Shown here: piece after piece, positions 47,415 through 58,747 of the stretch
Position numbering within the stretch: position 1 is the stretch's first letter
Layout of the letters: every line of letters starts with the position of its first letter
Source of the DNA: Chaetorhynchus papuensis
Taxonomy: Eukaryota; Chordata; Aves; Passeriformes; Rhipiduridae
Reading direction: 5' to 3'
DNA: 64,000 bases
NCBI GenBank assembly: GCA_013396525.1
Contig: VWYX01000688.1
Coordinates: forward strand, 170,636 to 234,635
The notes under the pieces: model-generated
What the model was told of the DNA's origin: nothing
Databases searched by the model: none
Seen by the model: the letters and a program-made list of their open reading frames with translations, nothing else
Translations under genes and position numbers: made by a program

Positions 47415-47972
47415 CTCCATACACACACGCATTTTATTTCAATAAATAAGAGTTTTACAGGCTCAGGCTTGGTTTTTTTTTTTTTAAATCACATATACAG
47501 AACAGGAAATGCCTGACCAAGTAACATGAATTAAACTACTAACCTTGGGAAGGAATACATGCCCTCTATAACACTGAAGACCATGACTGAAAGGGGATTT
47601 GCCATCAGCAGCACAGTAATTTACTTCACAGATCAGACAACTTGAGAGAGATGTGGCTGAAGCAAAGAGAGTGACCCTAAATGGAACACTTGTCTTTATA
47701 GAGTCACAACAGTGTGAGGAAAGGCAAGAGCCCAAGTGCCTCCATTTTCTAGTGCCACTTCTGGATGAATATGTATGTCTTCACATCCTTAGAGCAATGC
47801 ATCCTAACCACAAGTAGAGAGGCTAAGCACAGCAGGTATGCAAAATTATTCGATTGAAGAACAGATACTGGATGACACAGTAATGTTAAATTTCAAGATT
47901 TTAAATTAGCAGATGCTTTTGCATCCCCTTCAGTATGGCAGTGGAACAGATCCCACCTTCTCTCATAGAGGT
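47415..47972 (-). other. ATP6V1E1: ATP6V1E1 3' UTR (approximate)
   Basis: It extends from the stop codon to the probable cleavage site just past the minus-strand AATAAA at 47433-47438, about 560 nt. It contains an A-rich run on the minus strand (T run at 47472-47485 on plus). Confidence 0.7.
47433..47438 (-). terminator. ATP6V1E1 poly(A) signal
   Basis: The plus strand reads TTTATT, so AATAAA lies on the minus strand 535-540 bases after the stop codon. Cleavage would fall about 10-30 bases further, near 47405-47423. It is the only canonical signal I noted in this UTR. Confidence 0.7.
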
Positions 47973-48035
47973 TTAGTCCAAAAACTTCCTGTTGGCATTA
48001 GCACCAAAGAGAGCCACTCTGATTTCTGGCATCAT
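47973..48035 (-). CDS. ATP6V1E1: ATP6V1E1 exon 9 (residues 207-226 and stop)
   Basis: On the minus strand, after TTTCCACAG, it encodes MMPEIRVALFGANANRKFLD and TAA (stop at 47975-47973). This C-terminal motif is conserved across animal E subunits. Confidence 0.97.
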   Translation of the reverse strand: MMPEIRVALFGANANRKFLD

Positions 48036-51000
48036 CTGTGGAAAAAGAGCACATCAGTTAAGTGAAATGGGCAATAAAATTTTCTTCCTGCAGGCACTGT
48101 GGGATAGTTAGGTTGGCTTCAAAATTAACAAGTCAGTTCATCTGAGCTTTCTGAAGTCTTTCTCGGATCACACATTGCCTGCTACTCTGTAGACTGAAAG
48201 GACTGCCTGTACTGCAGCATCAGAAGGAGATGCCAGAGCTGGAGTTTTTTGCACTTGGGTGTAATAGGTCTCAGCCAAAGGTTGCACTCAAGCTAGCTTC
48301 AGTAATTCAAGTTAGCCTCAGCATTTCAGCATCTTGACTGCAGTGCAGTCATAACCAAGGCTTTCAGTATCATGATTTATAGAGCTTAAGCTTGAGCTTA
48401 ATTCAAAAGGGATCATTCTGGGGAAAGCCACAGGTTTTTGCTGCACAAACAGCAGGTAATTCGCTTCTTTCCATTCAAAAATAACTTCCTACTTGTCATT
48501 CCCAATGAAATCTGATCCCGTGCATTATTGTGACTGACACTTTGGAAACACAAGGATTTAATTACAAGAACAAACTAGTTAATTGCATTTTGTTTACCTT
48601 CATTGTTGGGGCAACTCACCTGCTGGGCTACAAGGTCCAGCCGACTTTCCAGGGTATTGGAAACTTTAATTTTACCATCACTGTTGTAGATTTCAACACC
48701 TCCAGCACTAGAGATGGACAATTAAAACAGAAATAGTTCAGTGATATCCATGGGTCAGAGTCAGAAAGGGGCAAAGATATGAGCATTTATAGGCAAGTCA
48801 GATACATGGGTAAGATTTGTCTTTTTTAAAAAACAACCTTTTCGATCATGTCTTAATAGGAATCAGCACAGAGAGATCCAGTGAAGCAGCACTGCAAAGC
48901 ATCTTTGGAGTTATCAGAGACCACAGCTATGTGCAAGGGTCCTCATTAGCACTGATCTAAATCTAAGTGGAGCTATGCAATTTGTCCCTTCAACACAGCT
49001 TCAGACTCTGTGTTATTAAGACAGATGTCACGTTTTGGAAAGTGAGGAAAAGTGCCACAAGTATTGTTTGTTGGCCCAGACATAAAGATCACTACCAGAA
49101 TATACAGCTTTTTATATGGTACCTCTATGACACCACATGGAAATAGAGCCTTGCAGTCGGAACAGACACAAACCCCATCAAGTGATTATCCTGCAGCACC
49201 TTAGGACTCAGTTTGCTCCATCTTGAGACAGAAAACATGGCTACATCCATATTCTCTCTCCTTAAAAGACCAGTGGTTCAGTTACTATGTACAGTTATTC
49301 CTACTTCAGTACTGTGAGTCAGGCTGGAGATCGCACAAAACTTTTCCTGACATTTTTGATGGAGACTGTGCTTGTCAGGAGAGAACTGCAGAGTCTGTGT
49401 CTGATAAACACAAGGAAGTGCCAGTTCCACAAAAACAGCAGCAGCCATTTTGAGGACATTCCATACTTAATTTTCTGACACTGTTCTAATATGAGCCGTG
49501 GCTTGAAAAGTTGCATTAAGTTAGTGCTCTGTATAAAACAATCTCAATTTCCTTACATATCTTCTGGCAGGAAGCTGTCTTGGTCAATATGAACATCCAC
49601 ATCCCTTTTAATGGCATTTTTGTAGATGGGAATGCTCTTCTGTACAGCAGTCTAGGACACAAGATAAACCTCCAGTTAGCACTGACAAATGCTACTGCAG
49701 CACTCGGGTTTCATCACTCAATCACTTGCACTAATAAAATGAAGGGATTGAGGCCTCTTTGGTTTTTTTTAATTAAGCAAATGCATTTCAGTTTGGCTCT
49801 CAAACCCAGTTATTATTCTTAGTACAGTAACAATGTCTAAAGTTCCCAAGGTAATATCCAAGCAGGGAAATGATCCCCAACTTTGGAAGCACATTGTAGC
49901 TGCAACAGAAGTGCAACAAGCAAAGCTTGTTTTCATATCACACAGAGAGGGGGATCTGAGCAGCCAATATTTGCAGTCAGGTCTCAGCCTCTGTGAGCAG
50001 GGCACTGTCCAACTGTTCCAGGTGTCTTACCTTAACCATGGGGAGATCCTGCTTCCTGCACCGAACAACTAATCTGGGCTCAAGCAGCTGGTAGAATCCC
50101 TGCAAGGAATCACCATTTCAGTTTCAGAAATCAATGCTTTCACTGTCAGAATTATTTAACCACGAGAAAGGAAAGAATCTGATCAATTTGAAACCCAAGC
50201 CCCAACAATATCAGCCTCTTTTATTTAGTTCTTCGCTCACAAGTTCACCTCCCGCAGACATTCTGAGAGGACAGCACCGATATTTGGGGAAGAGCCCAAA
50301 CATGGATGATGTGCTTGGAACTCAAGTGCAACTAAACACGTGGAATCTCAGGATTGTGTTGGCCAGTTAATGTTCCTGTACACATAAGGATCCCTGCTGT
50401 CTAAGTAGGCAGAGCACGCAACTGAGCTCTTGAAGACATGCAGCAGTTTCAGATGCCTGTTCTAATAACTCCTGCCTTGCAGTTCCTGTGGTAACACCTG
50501 AGACTAGAATAGAACAAAAGAAATTTAATTCCAGTCTGAAGGGACCTACAGTGATCATTAGTCCAGCTGTTAGCACAGATCCCTCACTGGATCTAACACG
50601 AGCCAAGCCAAGCATGGCTGGTTTGCAAGTTTGATGTGCAGCAACACCAGGCCTGAGCGTGACAAAGAAACAACACCCACCTGGAGGCACAAGCTGGTAG
50701 GAGACACTGCTGAGCAAACTCTGCCATCCAAGTGTGACAGGAGAGCTCCTGGGTGGCTCCTGGGAGGCTCCTGGGAGTTCACAGCAACAGGACCAGCCTG
50801 TGCCAGAAGGAGGCACCAGAGCTCACAGGACTGACCTGGCCCACCGCTTACTGGACTTCCAGCAGTTCATTTCTGGGGCTTGGGGATGTGCTTGTAGGCA
50901 AGCAAAGCTCTGGTTTCTGCTTTCTGTGCCTGCTTCTGTCACAGGCACATTCCATACTACAGTAAATTTGTCAAATTTGTCAGGGCTTGTTAAGTCTCAA

Positions 51001-54000
51001 ATGCCAAAAAGACTTTCAAAGAGGGTATTGACTGACTTTGTGGGTTTGGAGAAACAGCCTCTGCCAAAGGTGCATTTGATCCAACTGATTACTACAGGAG
51101 CTTTATGTGTGCACCCTAAAATGTGTGTGTGCACCTCTGCAATTATTCTTACAATGGAAATGCTGCTGGTATACCAAGTTCTACACCTCAAAATAAGCCA
51201 CAACCTCTTCTGTTCACAATCAAAGACTCAAAGATATTGATGTTTAAAACTCAAGGATCACCCAGCAGCATTTGATCCAGACTCCAATACAAGTGTAACT
51301 TCAAGTGGGCTATTTCTGACAAGAGAAACTTAGGGGGCTAGAGCAGCAGTGATCCATTTTTTACAATTTAAATATTTACCTGTAGAACTAGTCCATCCAG
51401 CAGTGTCTGGTACCTGGCAGTATCCTTCACCACCTTGGCAAGTCTCTGCTTGGCCTCATTCAGCAAATCCTACATTCAGAAGAAATCAGATCAGCAGAGC
51501 CCATCTGTTTGGCATTTGGTTTCATGCCTACCAACTTTCTGTACTTCTATTATAGCTCTCACACCCTGCCAACACGTAAATGTACACTCCAGCTGGTGTT
51601 CATCCAAGCTAGACCTCCCTCTCTCTGCACGGCACACTATCCCTGCCCAACACTTCTCTTCTTCCTGCCCCGAGCTGAACTCATTAGAACCTGACAATAA
51701 CTCCTTTTGTGTGAAAAAGGGAGAGCTCAGCACCAAAAGGATGGTACTGAGAATGTTAAGTTAGATAAATTAAATATGTAGTAAATAATTGCTTAATGTA
51801 AAATAATACGGTTGTCCAAATAATTTTTTTTCAGCTTTATGGTTGAGCAAAGAAGTCTAATCTGTTTTTCCATCAAATAATATTCAGGCTAGGTATTCTT
51901 TAATTTTAAGTAAATGCAAGTCAAAAATTAAAAGAGAGAGCTTATTTTTAATTTGAAGTAGCTATCTCGATTATCTCTACTCAGCAAATCAGTTTTGGAT
52001 GGGATTGAATTTTAAAGAAATTTTTAAAGAACTCTGAGTCAACTCAAAGCTCCTAAAACTGAACCATCAGAAATACTTCAGATAAAGAAACTCTATGACT
52101 TGGTATAAAAACCTTTCTTTCCTGTCCCACCTCGTGGTGTTTAGAAAAAGAGGGCACAGTAACACAATCAGTACGAGGATATAAAACTATCACAGTTTAC
52201 TGCCATGGTCAAACCTAATCATTCTGTCCTCCCTAGAGTAACACTAAATTTCTGGAACTGCTCATCTCTCTCCATGAAAGAGGCCAAAGATCTGATAAGG
52301 GAAGAAAGAGTGAGCAGCATGTGACTTTAAATGTCTTAAAATGAGGAAGTGTTTAGAATTACTCAGAAGCATGAGGTTGAGTCAACAGATAAATAAGGAA
52401 GAGATTACCCAGCAGAGACTATCACAACAGAATTAGCTCTTTGAGCCACCCACCTTCCTCCTCTCTGGAAATACAATCTAAAGTTTGAAACTCGGTTTAA
52501 AGAGTCAACAAACTGATGATTTTCTTCTGCTGACTCCTCTTTTTCACGGTAGCATCAACCTGAACATCTTTTCTTTTTTTGACTTCCACGGGTCTCTCAA
52601 GCTTTTCCAACGGCTCAACAGCCCCATCTAGCAGAACGTGGAACACCCAAACTGTCTCTGAGACAGGGTGGGGGAGCCACACTGCACGTGGGGAGAGATA
52701 AACACAGGAAACCTGAACGCAGCCTGCTCTGATGGATGACTGATTGCTCACCCTCTATGTCAACACACACACTGGACACCTACCAGAACAAGAAGCAAAA
52801 CTTTTCATGTACTATGGGCCACTGAAGGACACAAAAAATCCCAGCTGGTGGTGTCTTAAGCCTCCTTGCTTATGCCATGCTGGGTTTTTCATGTAAATGT
52901 TGCTTCAGGCAAACAGAATTTCAAAGTTCTACCAACTGTGCAAGAGACAGTTCCTGCTCTTTAAAGAAACAAGCTACTGTGCAAATGACAGATACAACAC
53001 TGCCTGCAATGTTCCTGGCAGACCAATGTATTTCCCTAAAACAGCAGGTAAGGGAAACTGTGAAAATAAGGAGATTAGCAAAGCTGGACTGAATCCCCAA
53101 GGCCTTTTCAAAGCAGCTTGGAAAGCAATTTTCGTATGTTGAAGCAAACGTCACTCAGTCGAAAATCACATTTTCTTTAGAGAACGGTTCAATTTCCTAA
53201 CACATGGTAGGAACAGAGACTCTGTGTGTTTACTTCAGAGATACTCACTGCAATAAGGTCATCCCTTGCCTTGAGGACCTTCAGCCTTGCTTGATTCATC
53301 AGGTTGGACATCTGACTGCAAGTTGCATGATAAAGTTGAATCAATCCATCAGCCTTTGACAGAAGAACTGTAACATTTAACTGCACGCTTTGCATTTGAA
53401 GATAACAATCCCTCAACACTCAACAACGAGGTCTGTTCACCTGTTTGAATCCATTTCTGAACCTGCACAAAAGATTAAACTGCAGAACCCCTTTCTTCAG
53501 TGAAGACCCACCCAAATTTAAGGTGACATGATCATTAGTTCCAGGGTAACAGACCAGGGTAGAGTTCTAGACATTAACTACATAAAGAAATAGGAAGGAT
53601 TCTTTCATGACCCTAAGTTATACCATTGTGGCTCAGCTTTGATAATTTCTCCCCAGAAAAAACCAGAAGCTCATAAGTAGAACTAAATATGTTGTCTACA
53701 ATTTGCCTGTTTGCAAGGGGAGAAGAATTTTGTATAAAATTAGCAACAAAATGCGAGCTCAGGCCCTGGAGTCAGCCACCTGACCCAAGCAACTTACATT
53801 TTCTTTTGCTGTTCAATTTGCTTCTCCTTCTTTTCATAATACTCCATGATTTTCAGCCTCTGTGTCTGAACAAGGCGACCCTTCTCAATGTTGAATTCTT
53901 CTTCTGCCTACAGTAAAAATTAAATAACTGAAGTGGAAATTGATTCCTTGGGCTGAAAAAAACAGAACCAAAATGTAACAGAGCACATTCACAGACAAGA

Positions 54001-57000
54001 CAGGATGATACAATTTATGGTTCCATATAAAACCCCTTCACCTCTTTAAATAATTCCTACAAAAGGAGAATGATAGCACAGCTGTTACTTTTTTTTGTAA
54101 AGCCTCACCAGACAGCATGTAAAAACATGAACAAATCTCCTACTTATGCCTGAGAATCCAATCTCAACTTCTGAATTCTGTTTGCAGATCTTCAGGAATA
54201 CCTGCTTTAGTACTGAATAAATATTTGTGTAAATCTAATTGTTTAAAGGAGATTAAATATTATTAGCAACACATATGCTGAGTCCAATACCAACAAGGCA
54301 TTTCAGCAGTGGTATAATGCAGATTGTTAAGACTGAAAGGCGCCATTAATCCTTCTTTAGTAAACATTTATACTCTGTCACCAGGTTAATATTAAACCCA
54401 GTCTCTCGTGGCTTAACCTAAGTGAAGAATTCTGCAAGTAATTAAACTCATGCCTTAAATACTAATTTAGTGGGGGAAGGTGTTCTACTTAATCCAACTG
54501 AGTTATGTTACCACTCAGCTCTCCTGATTGCTTAAAAAAAGAAGTGAACTTCGATATGAATAAATTTATATTCAAGAACCACCAAAACTTTGACCAAAAC
54601 CAGCTCTGAGTCGTTTTCATTTGTCAAAAGCTAAGAAATGCTAACTTCATTTGGTACACCATTTTTTGCTATGTAATAACTGAAGAGAAATCACTAAGGT
54701 TCTCTAGTTCTGCTCTGACTTCAGCTTTCAAAACAGGATGTGGGATGCAGTTTTCCTTTTGCACTTACTGACAGTGAACTTCCATTTTTACCTTTGCATC
54801 TATTTCTTCAGCCTTTTCATTGGCTTCCTGCTCAATGAAAGCCATCATGTGCTTGATCTGTAACAAGAGAGAGGAAAGAAAATATTTTCTGGAGGAAAGG
54901 ACATTGACTAAAGGAAGTAGGTGTGTATATATCCTCATCTGTACATCCTCCATATCCATTCACTAATTCATCCAGTATTGCTTGCCAGGGAAATTTAATG
55001 GAGCATAGACACTAAAGAGTCAGTTCATCTTGACATATATTAAAAGAAAACTATTTTCCCCAATAATTCTATATAATGCTGTTCCACTGGCTGCCATTAG
55101 AAGAATGCACTTCAGGTATGCAACTCCAAAAAAAAAAACCCAAAACAAACCAACCAACCCGAAGGTAAATTTGAATACATGTGAGGCTGGGTATTTTCAT
55201 TCTCCATGAATCAGACCAACTTTTTCACCCCTGGGTTTATTAAAAAAAAACCTCTCCTAGACTTCAAAAATCCTCACACAGCAAAAATTAGTCTGTTTGT
55301 CATGACATTAACATGAAACATAAAGAATTAACACAGATGGCATCTGAATGAACCTGGGCCTTCCACAGGTGAACGGTGAAGCAAAGCCAAGGGCTACTGA
55401 CCACTCTGGTCAGATCTGTTATAGCCAGAAGTTCCTTTGAACACCAGAGACACCCACCTTGAAAAACTCTAATAAATTCTGTGAAGCCTTACAAGGTCAG
55501 CTTGGAGGGGCTGGGGAAGGAGGCAGCAGCAGCAGCGCTCTGTGACCCAGACCACATGAAGAGTGTCACACGCTGCTGCAGAGCCCCACATGCACCAATA
55601 AGTTCTACTTGAAACACATTTCTGAAGCCTCCTCAAAGCACTGTGAAGCCCAGGAAAGCAATGAGACCAAGTTCTGTTCATCTATCACATGCCTTTCTGT
55701 GACCAGACCTCAGTTCAGGTTCCCATTTGGGGCAGACTGGAAGGACTCGTTCCCAACCAAACTGCAACTGGGATGAGGTACAGACACTTCCACAGCCAGA
55801 TGGAGCAGACCATAAAAACCTCCTGACTTTTTGCTTGCACTGCTTAGTGATGAGACACGTTTTGCAGAAAATCCAGTCCGAATAAACTCACTCAAAAACT
55901 CTATTTATAGAATCTCATGTTAAAATTACATGTTTTAAAGAGATTAGAATGGAGCCAAGGTGGACACTGAGCCAACGTGCAGAACAGCATTGAGCCCATA
56001 GAGATGAAAAAACAGAAGTGAAGAGACAAGTGGAAGATTTTAAACATGTGTTAACACAGTGGAAGAAGTGAACAGTAATATCTACATCCTCAAAATGAAA
56101 TCAGCAGGTTTTCTTTTAATTCATGTCTGCAAAGACTCTCAAGTGCTTGTCTACCTACAGCACCAGCTTCCCACCCTGAACTTCATAAAGGGCAAGAGAG
56201 GCATATAAAATTAGGGTATTACTTTGCTGAATAGCCTATTGTTGAAGAAGACTGACAACTAAGCAGCCTTTACGTTACTGAGTCACTTCCTCCCGTGTGC
56301 TCTGGTTTCTGAATTTTGGAAAAGCACTTCTGGGTGTTCAGGAAACATCCTCTGCATAAAGAAAAGGAATGAGATGGAAGCAAGCTAATAAGGAATCCAC
56401 TTCTCCCAGACTGATAAGACTGAACAGGGTTACTTCCCTCAAAAGCTGCTGTACTGAAATCCCTTTTTGCTTTTTATAGAAATGAAGAGAGATCCAAAGT
56501 GAGATTTTCACATCTATAAATAGGATTAGTTTTAATAGTAATACTGACAAAAAATGTATTTTGATCCGAGAGATTAATTTTGAAGTAGTAGTTCCTATAG
56601 GAAGGAAGAAGGGGTTTTCCCATCAGGAGCAGCGTGATTATGCTTTCCAAGGGAAATTCTAGATGTTAGATGGGCTTTAGAAGTGACCAGATGGAACAAC
56701 ATATTAAACACCTTCAACAGAATAACAAAGCAAGTCTTCCAATGGGAAAAAGTCTCAATCAGAGATGATTTTCAATGTGAAAATTATTGGAAGTGTGGTG
56801 GCAAGTAGTTACGAGGACCAGCTGGCAAGTTCATGCCAGACTCATACACATGCAGGACTGTCAGCCGTCAGCACCCTCCTTTCCTGTTAACAGGATCATC
56901 CTGGGCTCAGGAGTGAAAAGCAATGACAGGAATGCTGCAGATGTGAAATGCTATCAGTATTACATGGTTAGTACATCACCAGAGCCTGAAGTAACCTTTG

Positions 57001-58311
57001 AAGTTCAGGTCCACTCTGGCTGAGCAAGACCACCCTAATGTCAGCTTTATTTTTATCATATTCATGGAAGAGGCAGGAAAAAGCAAACGAGCTATGCAGA
57101 TAAAAGGAAAACCATGTAATGTTACAATTCTCCTTCTGGAGAAAGGCACCCTACCAATTTTACTTTCATTGTGATGCTTCCCTGCCAAGAGACAATGTTT
57201 ACTGAATGAGAAAGTGAGACACAAGTACTTGTGATGCAGAGGACAAAGGGAACTTGCCTGATCTGCTCATCACCTGCAGGAAGCTGCCCAGATCAGTGCT
57301 GACTGGATCCCTGCAGCCTTTAACACCACACACCATCCCCAACCCAGCTGAAAGCAGCTTTTTTAGGTGAGGGCAGTGTTTACTGTCAACAGGGACAGGG
57401 TGTCCTGCCTCTGGAGGAGTGTCCACAGCCAGACTTCAGGGCTGGAAGTTTCCATTGCAAGCCAACCCCAGGCTGCACCACTCTGCTTAGGAAACAGACC
57501 TGAAAAGGGCCTTCAGGAATGCCGAGCAGCCCACCCTACCTAACTGCAGGTAGCACAGCTACAAGAAAAAAGAGACGGGAAGTCCTTAGGGAACCATAGA
57601 ATCATGAAGGTTGGAAGAGACCTCCAAGATCACCCAGTCCAACCATCAATGTAGCATTACCACTGTAACCTTTAAACCACTAAAATCGGATCCAGACACC
57701 TCTTACACACCTCCAGGGATGGTGACTCCCCCACTTCCCTGGGGAACCTATTCCAGCGCCTGACCACCCGAACTGTGACCTTTTTTTTTTTCTAATATCT
57801 TAAGTGAATCTCCCCTGTCTCAGCTTAAGGCCACTTCCTCTGGTTCTCCCACTGGAAGAACAGACTGGCCCTCACCTCTAAACATCTACCACAGCAAAAT
57901 GTAAAAACACAGTACTCCTCTAAAGCTGTGCATTTACCCGCCTTGAAGCGCAGTTAAACACTGCAGATAGCACTCAGCCTGCTCATGAACCCCTTCGTTA
58001 TAATCGGACGTAACATGTCACCAAAATGCCTCAAGGAAGTTCCCGGGTGGGGCCCATCCACCCCGACAGGGGAAAAAGCACTTTGTCCGGAGACTCCTCT
58101 TTCCCAGCCAGGATTCTTCCCCCTCACCAGCGATCCTCCTTTCCCAGAGGTGCGCCCAGGTCCCCGGGGGCAGAGCAGCAGACGCGGGCCAAGCTCTGCA
58201 CGGCGGGCCCCAGCGCGGTAAGCCCCGCTCCCCACGGCCCTCCAGGGGCTCCGCTCGGGCCGGGGCCCGCGGCCCTACCTGCTTCTGCACGTCGGCATCG
58301 CTGAGCGCCAT
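47973..58311 (-). CDS. ATP6V1E1: V-type proton ATPase subunit E1, complete, 9 coding exons
   Basis: Subunit E pairs with subunit G to form the peripheral stalks that hold the V1 motor against the membrane Vo sector, so it is needed for acidification of lysosomes, endosomes and secretory organelles. The coding exons (5' to 3' on the minus strand) are 58311-58279, 54857-54792, 53907-53798, 53315-53249, 51469-51380, 50099-50031, 49651-49557, 48707-48620 and 48035-47973. All introns are GT-AG, all phases fit, and the product is 226 residues, the exact length of the human protein. The N-terminal half is a charged helix (EQEANEKAEEIDAK, IMEYYEKKEKQIEQQKK) and the C-terminal half is globular, ending NANRKFLD. 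The start MALSDADVQKQ matches human. Nothing is missing or broken. The gene is head to head with a probable plus-strand transcript. Confidence 0.97.
48620..48707 (-). CDS. ATP6V1E1: ATP6V1E1 exon 8 (residues 177-206)
   Basis: It encodes AGGVEIYNSDGKIKVSNTLE and SRLDLVAQQ. The first base completes a split Ile codon. The acceptor is ATCTCTAG and the donor CAG|GTGAGT on the minus strand. Confidence 0.97.
48708..49556 (-). other. ATP6V1E1 intron 7
   Basis: No gene or clear repeat is seen in this 849-base intron. Confidence 0.75.
49557..49651 (-). CDS. ATP6V1E1: ATP6V1E1 exon 7 (residues 146-176 plus 2 bases)
   Basis: It encodes TAVQKSIPIYKNAIKRDVDV and HIDQDSFLPED, with the last two bases starting Ile177. 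The acceptor is GTCCTAG and the donor AT|GTAAGG. Confidence 0.97.
49652..50030 (-). other. ATP6V1E1 intron 6
   Basis: A 379-base intron with nothing else recognised in it. Confidence 0.8.
50031..50099 (-). CDS. ATP6V1E1: ATP6V1E1 exon 6 (residues 123-145)
   Basis: It encodes GFYQLLEPRLVVRCRKQDLP and MVK, phase 0 at both ends, with acceptor CCTTGCAG and donor AAG|GTAAGA. The LLEPRxxVRCR motif is typical of subunit E. Confidence 0.97.
50100..51379 (-). other. ATP6V1E1 intron 5
   Basis: It holds a probable old CR1 remnant at about 50515-50590 and a 12-bp GCTCCTGGGAGG triplication at about 50745-50778. No gene is seen. Confidence 0.7.
50515..50590 (-). mobile_element. Degenerate CR1 3' end (tentative)
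   Basis: The plus strand reads CCAGTCTGAAGGGACCTACA followed by GTGATCATTAGTCCAG. This resembles the reverse complement of the CR1 3' end, where a GGTTGGAAGGGACCT-like motif precedes GATCATCTAGTCCAA. The likeness is short and decayed. Confidence 0.45.
51380..51469 (-). CDS. ATP6V1E1: ATP6V1E1 exon 5 (residues 93-122)
   Basis: It encodes DLLNEAKQRLAKVVKDTARY and QTLLDGLVLQ, phase 0 at both ends. The acceptor is GAATGTAG and the donor CAG|GTAAAT. Confidence 0.97.
51470..53248 (-). other. ATP6V1E1 intron 4
   Basis: A 1,779-base AT-rich intron. No gene or clear mobile element is seen. Confidence 0.75.
53249..53315 (-). CDS. ATP6V1E1: ATP6V1E1 exon 4 (residues 70-92)
   Basis: The first base completes Ile70, then QMSNLMNQARLKVLKARDDL and IA follow. 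The acceptor is ACTTGCAG and the donor GCA|GTGAGT. Confidence 0.96.
53316..53797 (-). other. ATP6V1E1 intron 3
   Basis: A 482-base intron with nothing recognised beyond the splice sites. Confidence 0.8.
53798..53907 (-). CDS. ATP6V1E1: ATP6V1E1 exon 3 (residues 34-69 plus 2 bases)
   Basis: It encodes AEEEFNIEKGRLVQTQRLKI and MEYYEKKEKQIEQQKK, the core of the N-terminal helix that pairs with subunit G. The acceptor is ACTGTAG and the donor AT|GTAAGT. Confidence 0.97.
53908..54791 (-). other. ATP6V1E1 intron 2
   Basis: An 884-base AT-rich intron with no gene or repeat recognised. Confidence 0.8.
54792..54857 (-). CDS. ATP6V1E1: ATP6V1E1 exon 2 (residues 12-33)
   Basis: It encodes IKHMMAFIEQEANEKAEEID and AK, identical to the remembered human segment. 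The acceptor is CTTGTTACAG and the donor AAG|GTAAAA. Confidence 0.97.
54858..58278 (-). other. ATP6V1E1 intron 1 with a CR1 insertion
   Basis: The largest intron of the gene (3.4 kb). It is AT-rich, with a CR1 fragment at about 57595-57880 and A-rich runs near 55128-55145. No alternative exon was recognised. Confidence 0.75.
57595..57880 (-). mobile_element. CR1 LINE 3' fragment, sense on minus strand
   Basis: The plus strand starts CATAGAATCATGAAGGTTGG then AAGAGACCTCCAAGATCACC, the reverse complement of the CR1 3' end. Further on it has CCTCCAGGGATGGTGACTCC and TTCCAGCGCCTGACCACCC, all typical of CR1. The copy is 5'-truncated, about 285 bp, and in the same orientation as ATP6V1E1. Confidence 0.88.
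58279..58311 (-). CDS. ATP6V1E1: ATP6V1E1 exon 1 coding part (residues 1-11)
   Basis: It encodes MALSDADVQKQ from the ATG at 58311-58309, with donor CAG|GTAGGG. The context GCCACCGCCATGG is a near-ideal Kozak site. The frame is open upstream but has no in-frame ATG, so this start is secure. Confidence 0.96.
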
Positions 58312-58411
58312 GGCGGTGGCGGTGGCGGTGGCGGTGACGGTGGCGGTGGCGGTGGCGGTGGCGGTGACAGTGGCGGTGACAGTGGCGGTGACGGCGGCAG
58401 TAGCAGTGGCA
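58312..58411 (-). repeat. (GCCACC)n hexamer array in the ATP6V1E1 5' UTR
   Basis: On the minus strand the 5' UTR directly before the start codon is a nearly perfect run of GCCACC hexamers with a few GTCACC and ACTGTCACC variants. Each unit equals the core Kozak sequence. In the frame of the protein it would read as alternating Ala-Thr, but no upstream ATG exists. Confidence 0.93.
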
Positions 58412-58479
58412 ACCGCAGGCCCGAGGAGACGCGCCCGGTGCCGTCGGTGGCCGCGAGCGGAATCAGATCCGGTTCGGGT

Positions 58480-58570
58480 CACGGCCGGGGCGGGGTCAGC
58501 ACTCGCTCCGCCCACGGGACCCCCGGACCAATAGGAAGACGTAGAATTTATGACGTCATCCTACCCTAGA
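58480..58570. promoter_or_regulatory. Divergent CpG-island promoter: GC boxes, CCAAT, CRE
   Basis: Between the ATP6V1E1 5' UTR and the plus-strand candidate exon lie GGGGCGGGG near 58488, a CCAAT box at 58528-58532 and a perfect palindromic cAMP-response element TGACGTCA at 58551-58558. No TATA box is obvious for either direction. In human, ATP6V1E1 and BCL2L13 also sit head to head very close together, which supports a shared promoter. Confidence 0.7.
58551..58558. promoter_or_regulatory. CRE palindrome TGACGTCA
   Basis: A full 8-bp CREB/ATF site lies between the two opposite transcription units, about 240 bases upstream of the ATP6V1E1 start codon. Full-length CREs in CpG-island promoters are commonly bound by CREB/ATF1. 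Confidence 0.75.
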
Positions 58571-58738
58571 TGGCGGGGCCGGTGCCGCTCGTGTGGCTCC
58601 CGCGGGCGGGAGGGATCGGGGGGAGCGCGGACCCGCGGAGCGGCCGGGGACGGGCCGGGAGGGACCTCTGGGGGTCATCCCGCCCGAGCCCTGCCCGGGC
58701 ACGGTCACCTGGAGCAGCTGACACAGGAACGCGCCCAG
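58570..58738 (+). other. Candidate first exon of the divergent gene (probably BCL2L13)
   Basis: A GC-rich segment begins at about the CRE and ends at a good donor CAG|GTGCGT (58738/58739). It contains an ATG at 58570 in a YY1-like context (AGATGGCGG), open for 56 codons to the donor, but the peptide is not one I recognise. Position suggests the 5' exon of BCL2L13, whose known coding start lies in a later exon. The transcription start is not defined by sequence. Confidence 0.4.
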
Positions 58739-58747
58739 GTGCGTTTG

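Noticed and set aside
58018..58515. N-terminally extended ATP6V1E1 of 68 extra residues
   Set aside because: The frame is open, but its first codon is GTG and no in-frame ATG exists before the conserved start. The extension is a repeat-derived Ala-Thr run. Kept only as a finding to check.
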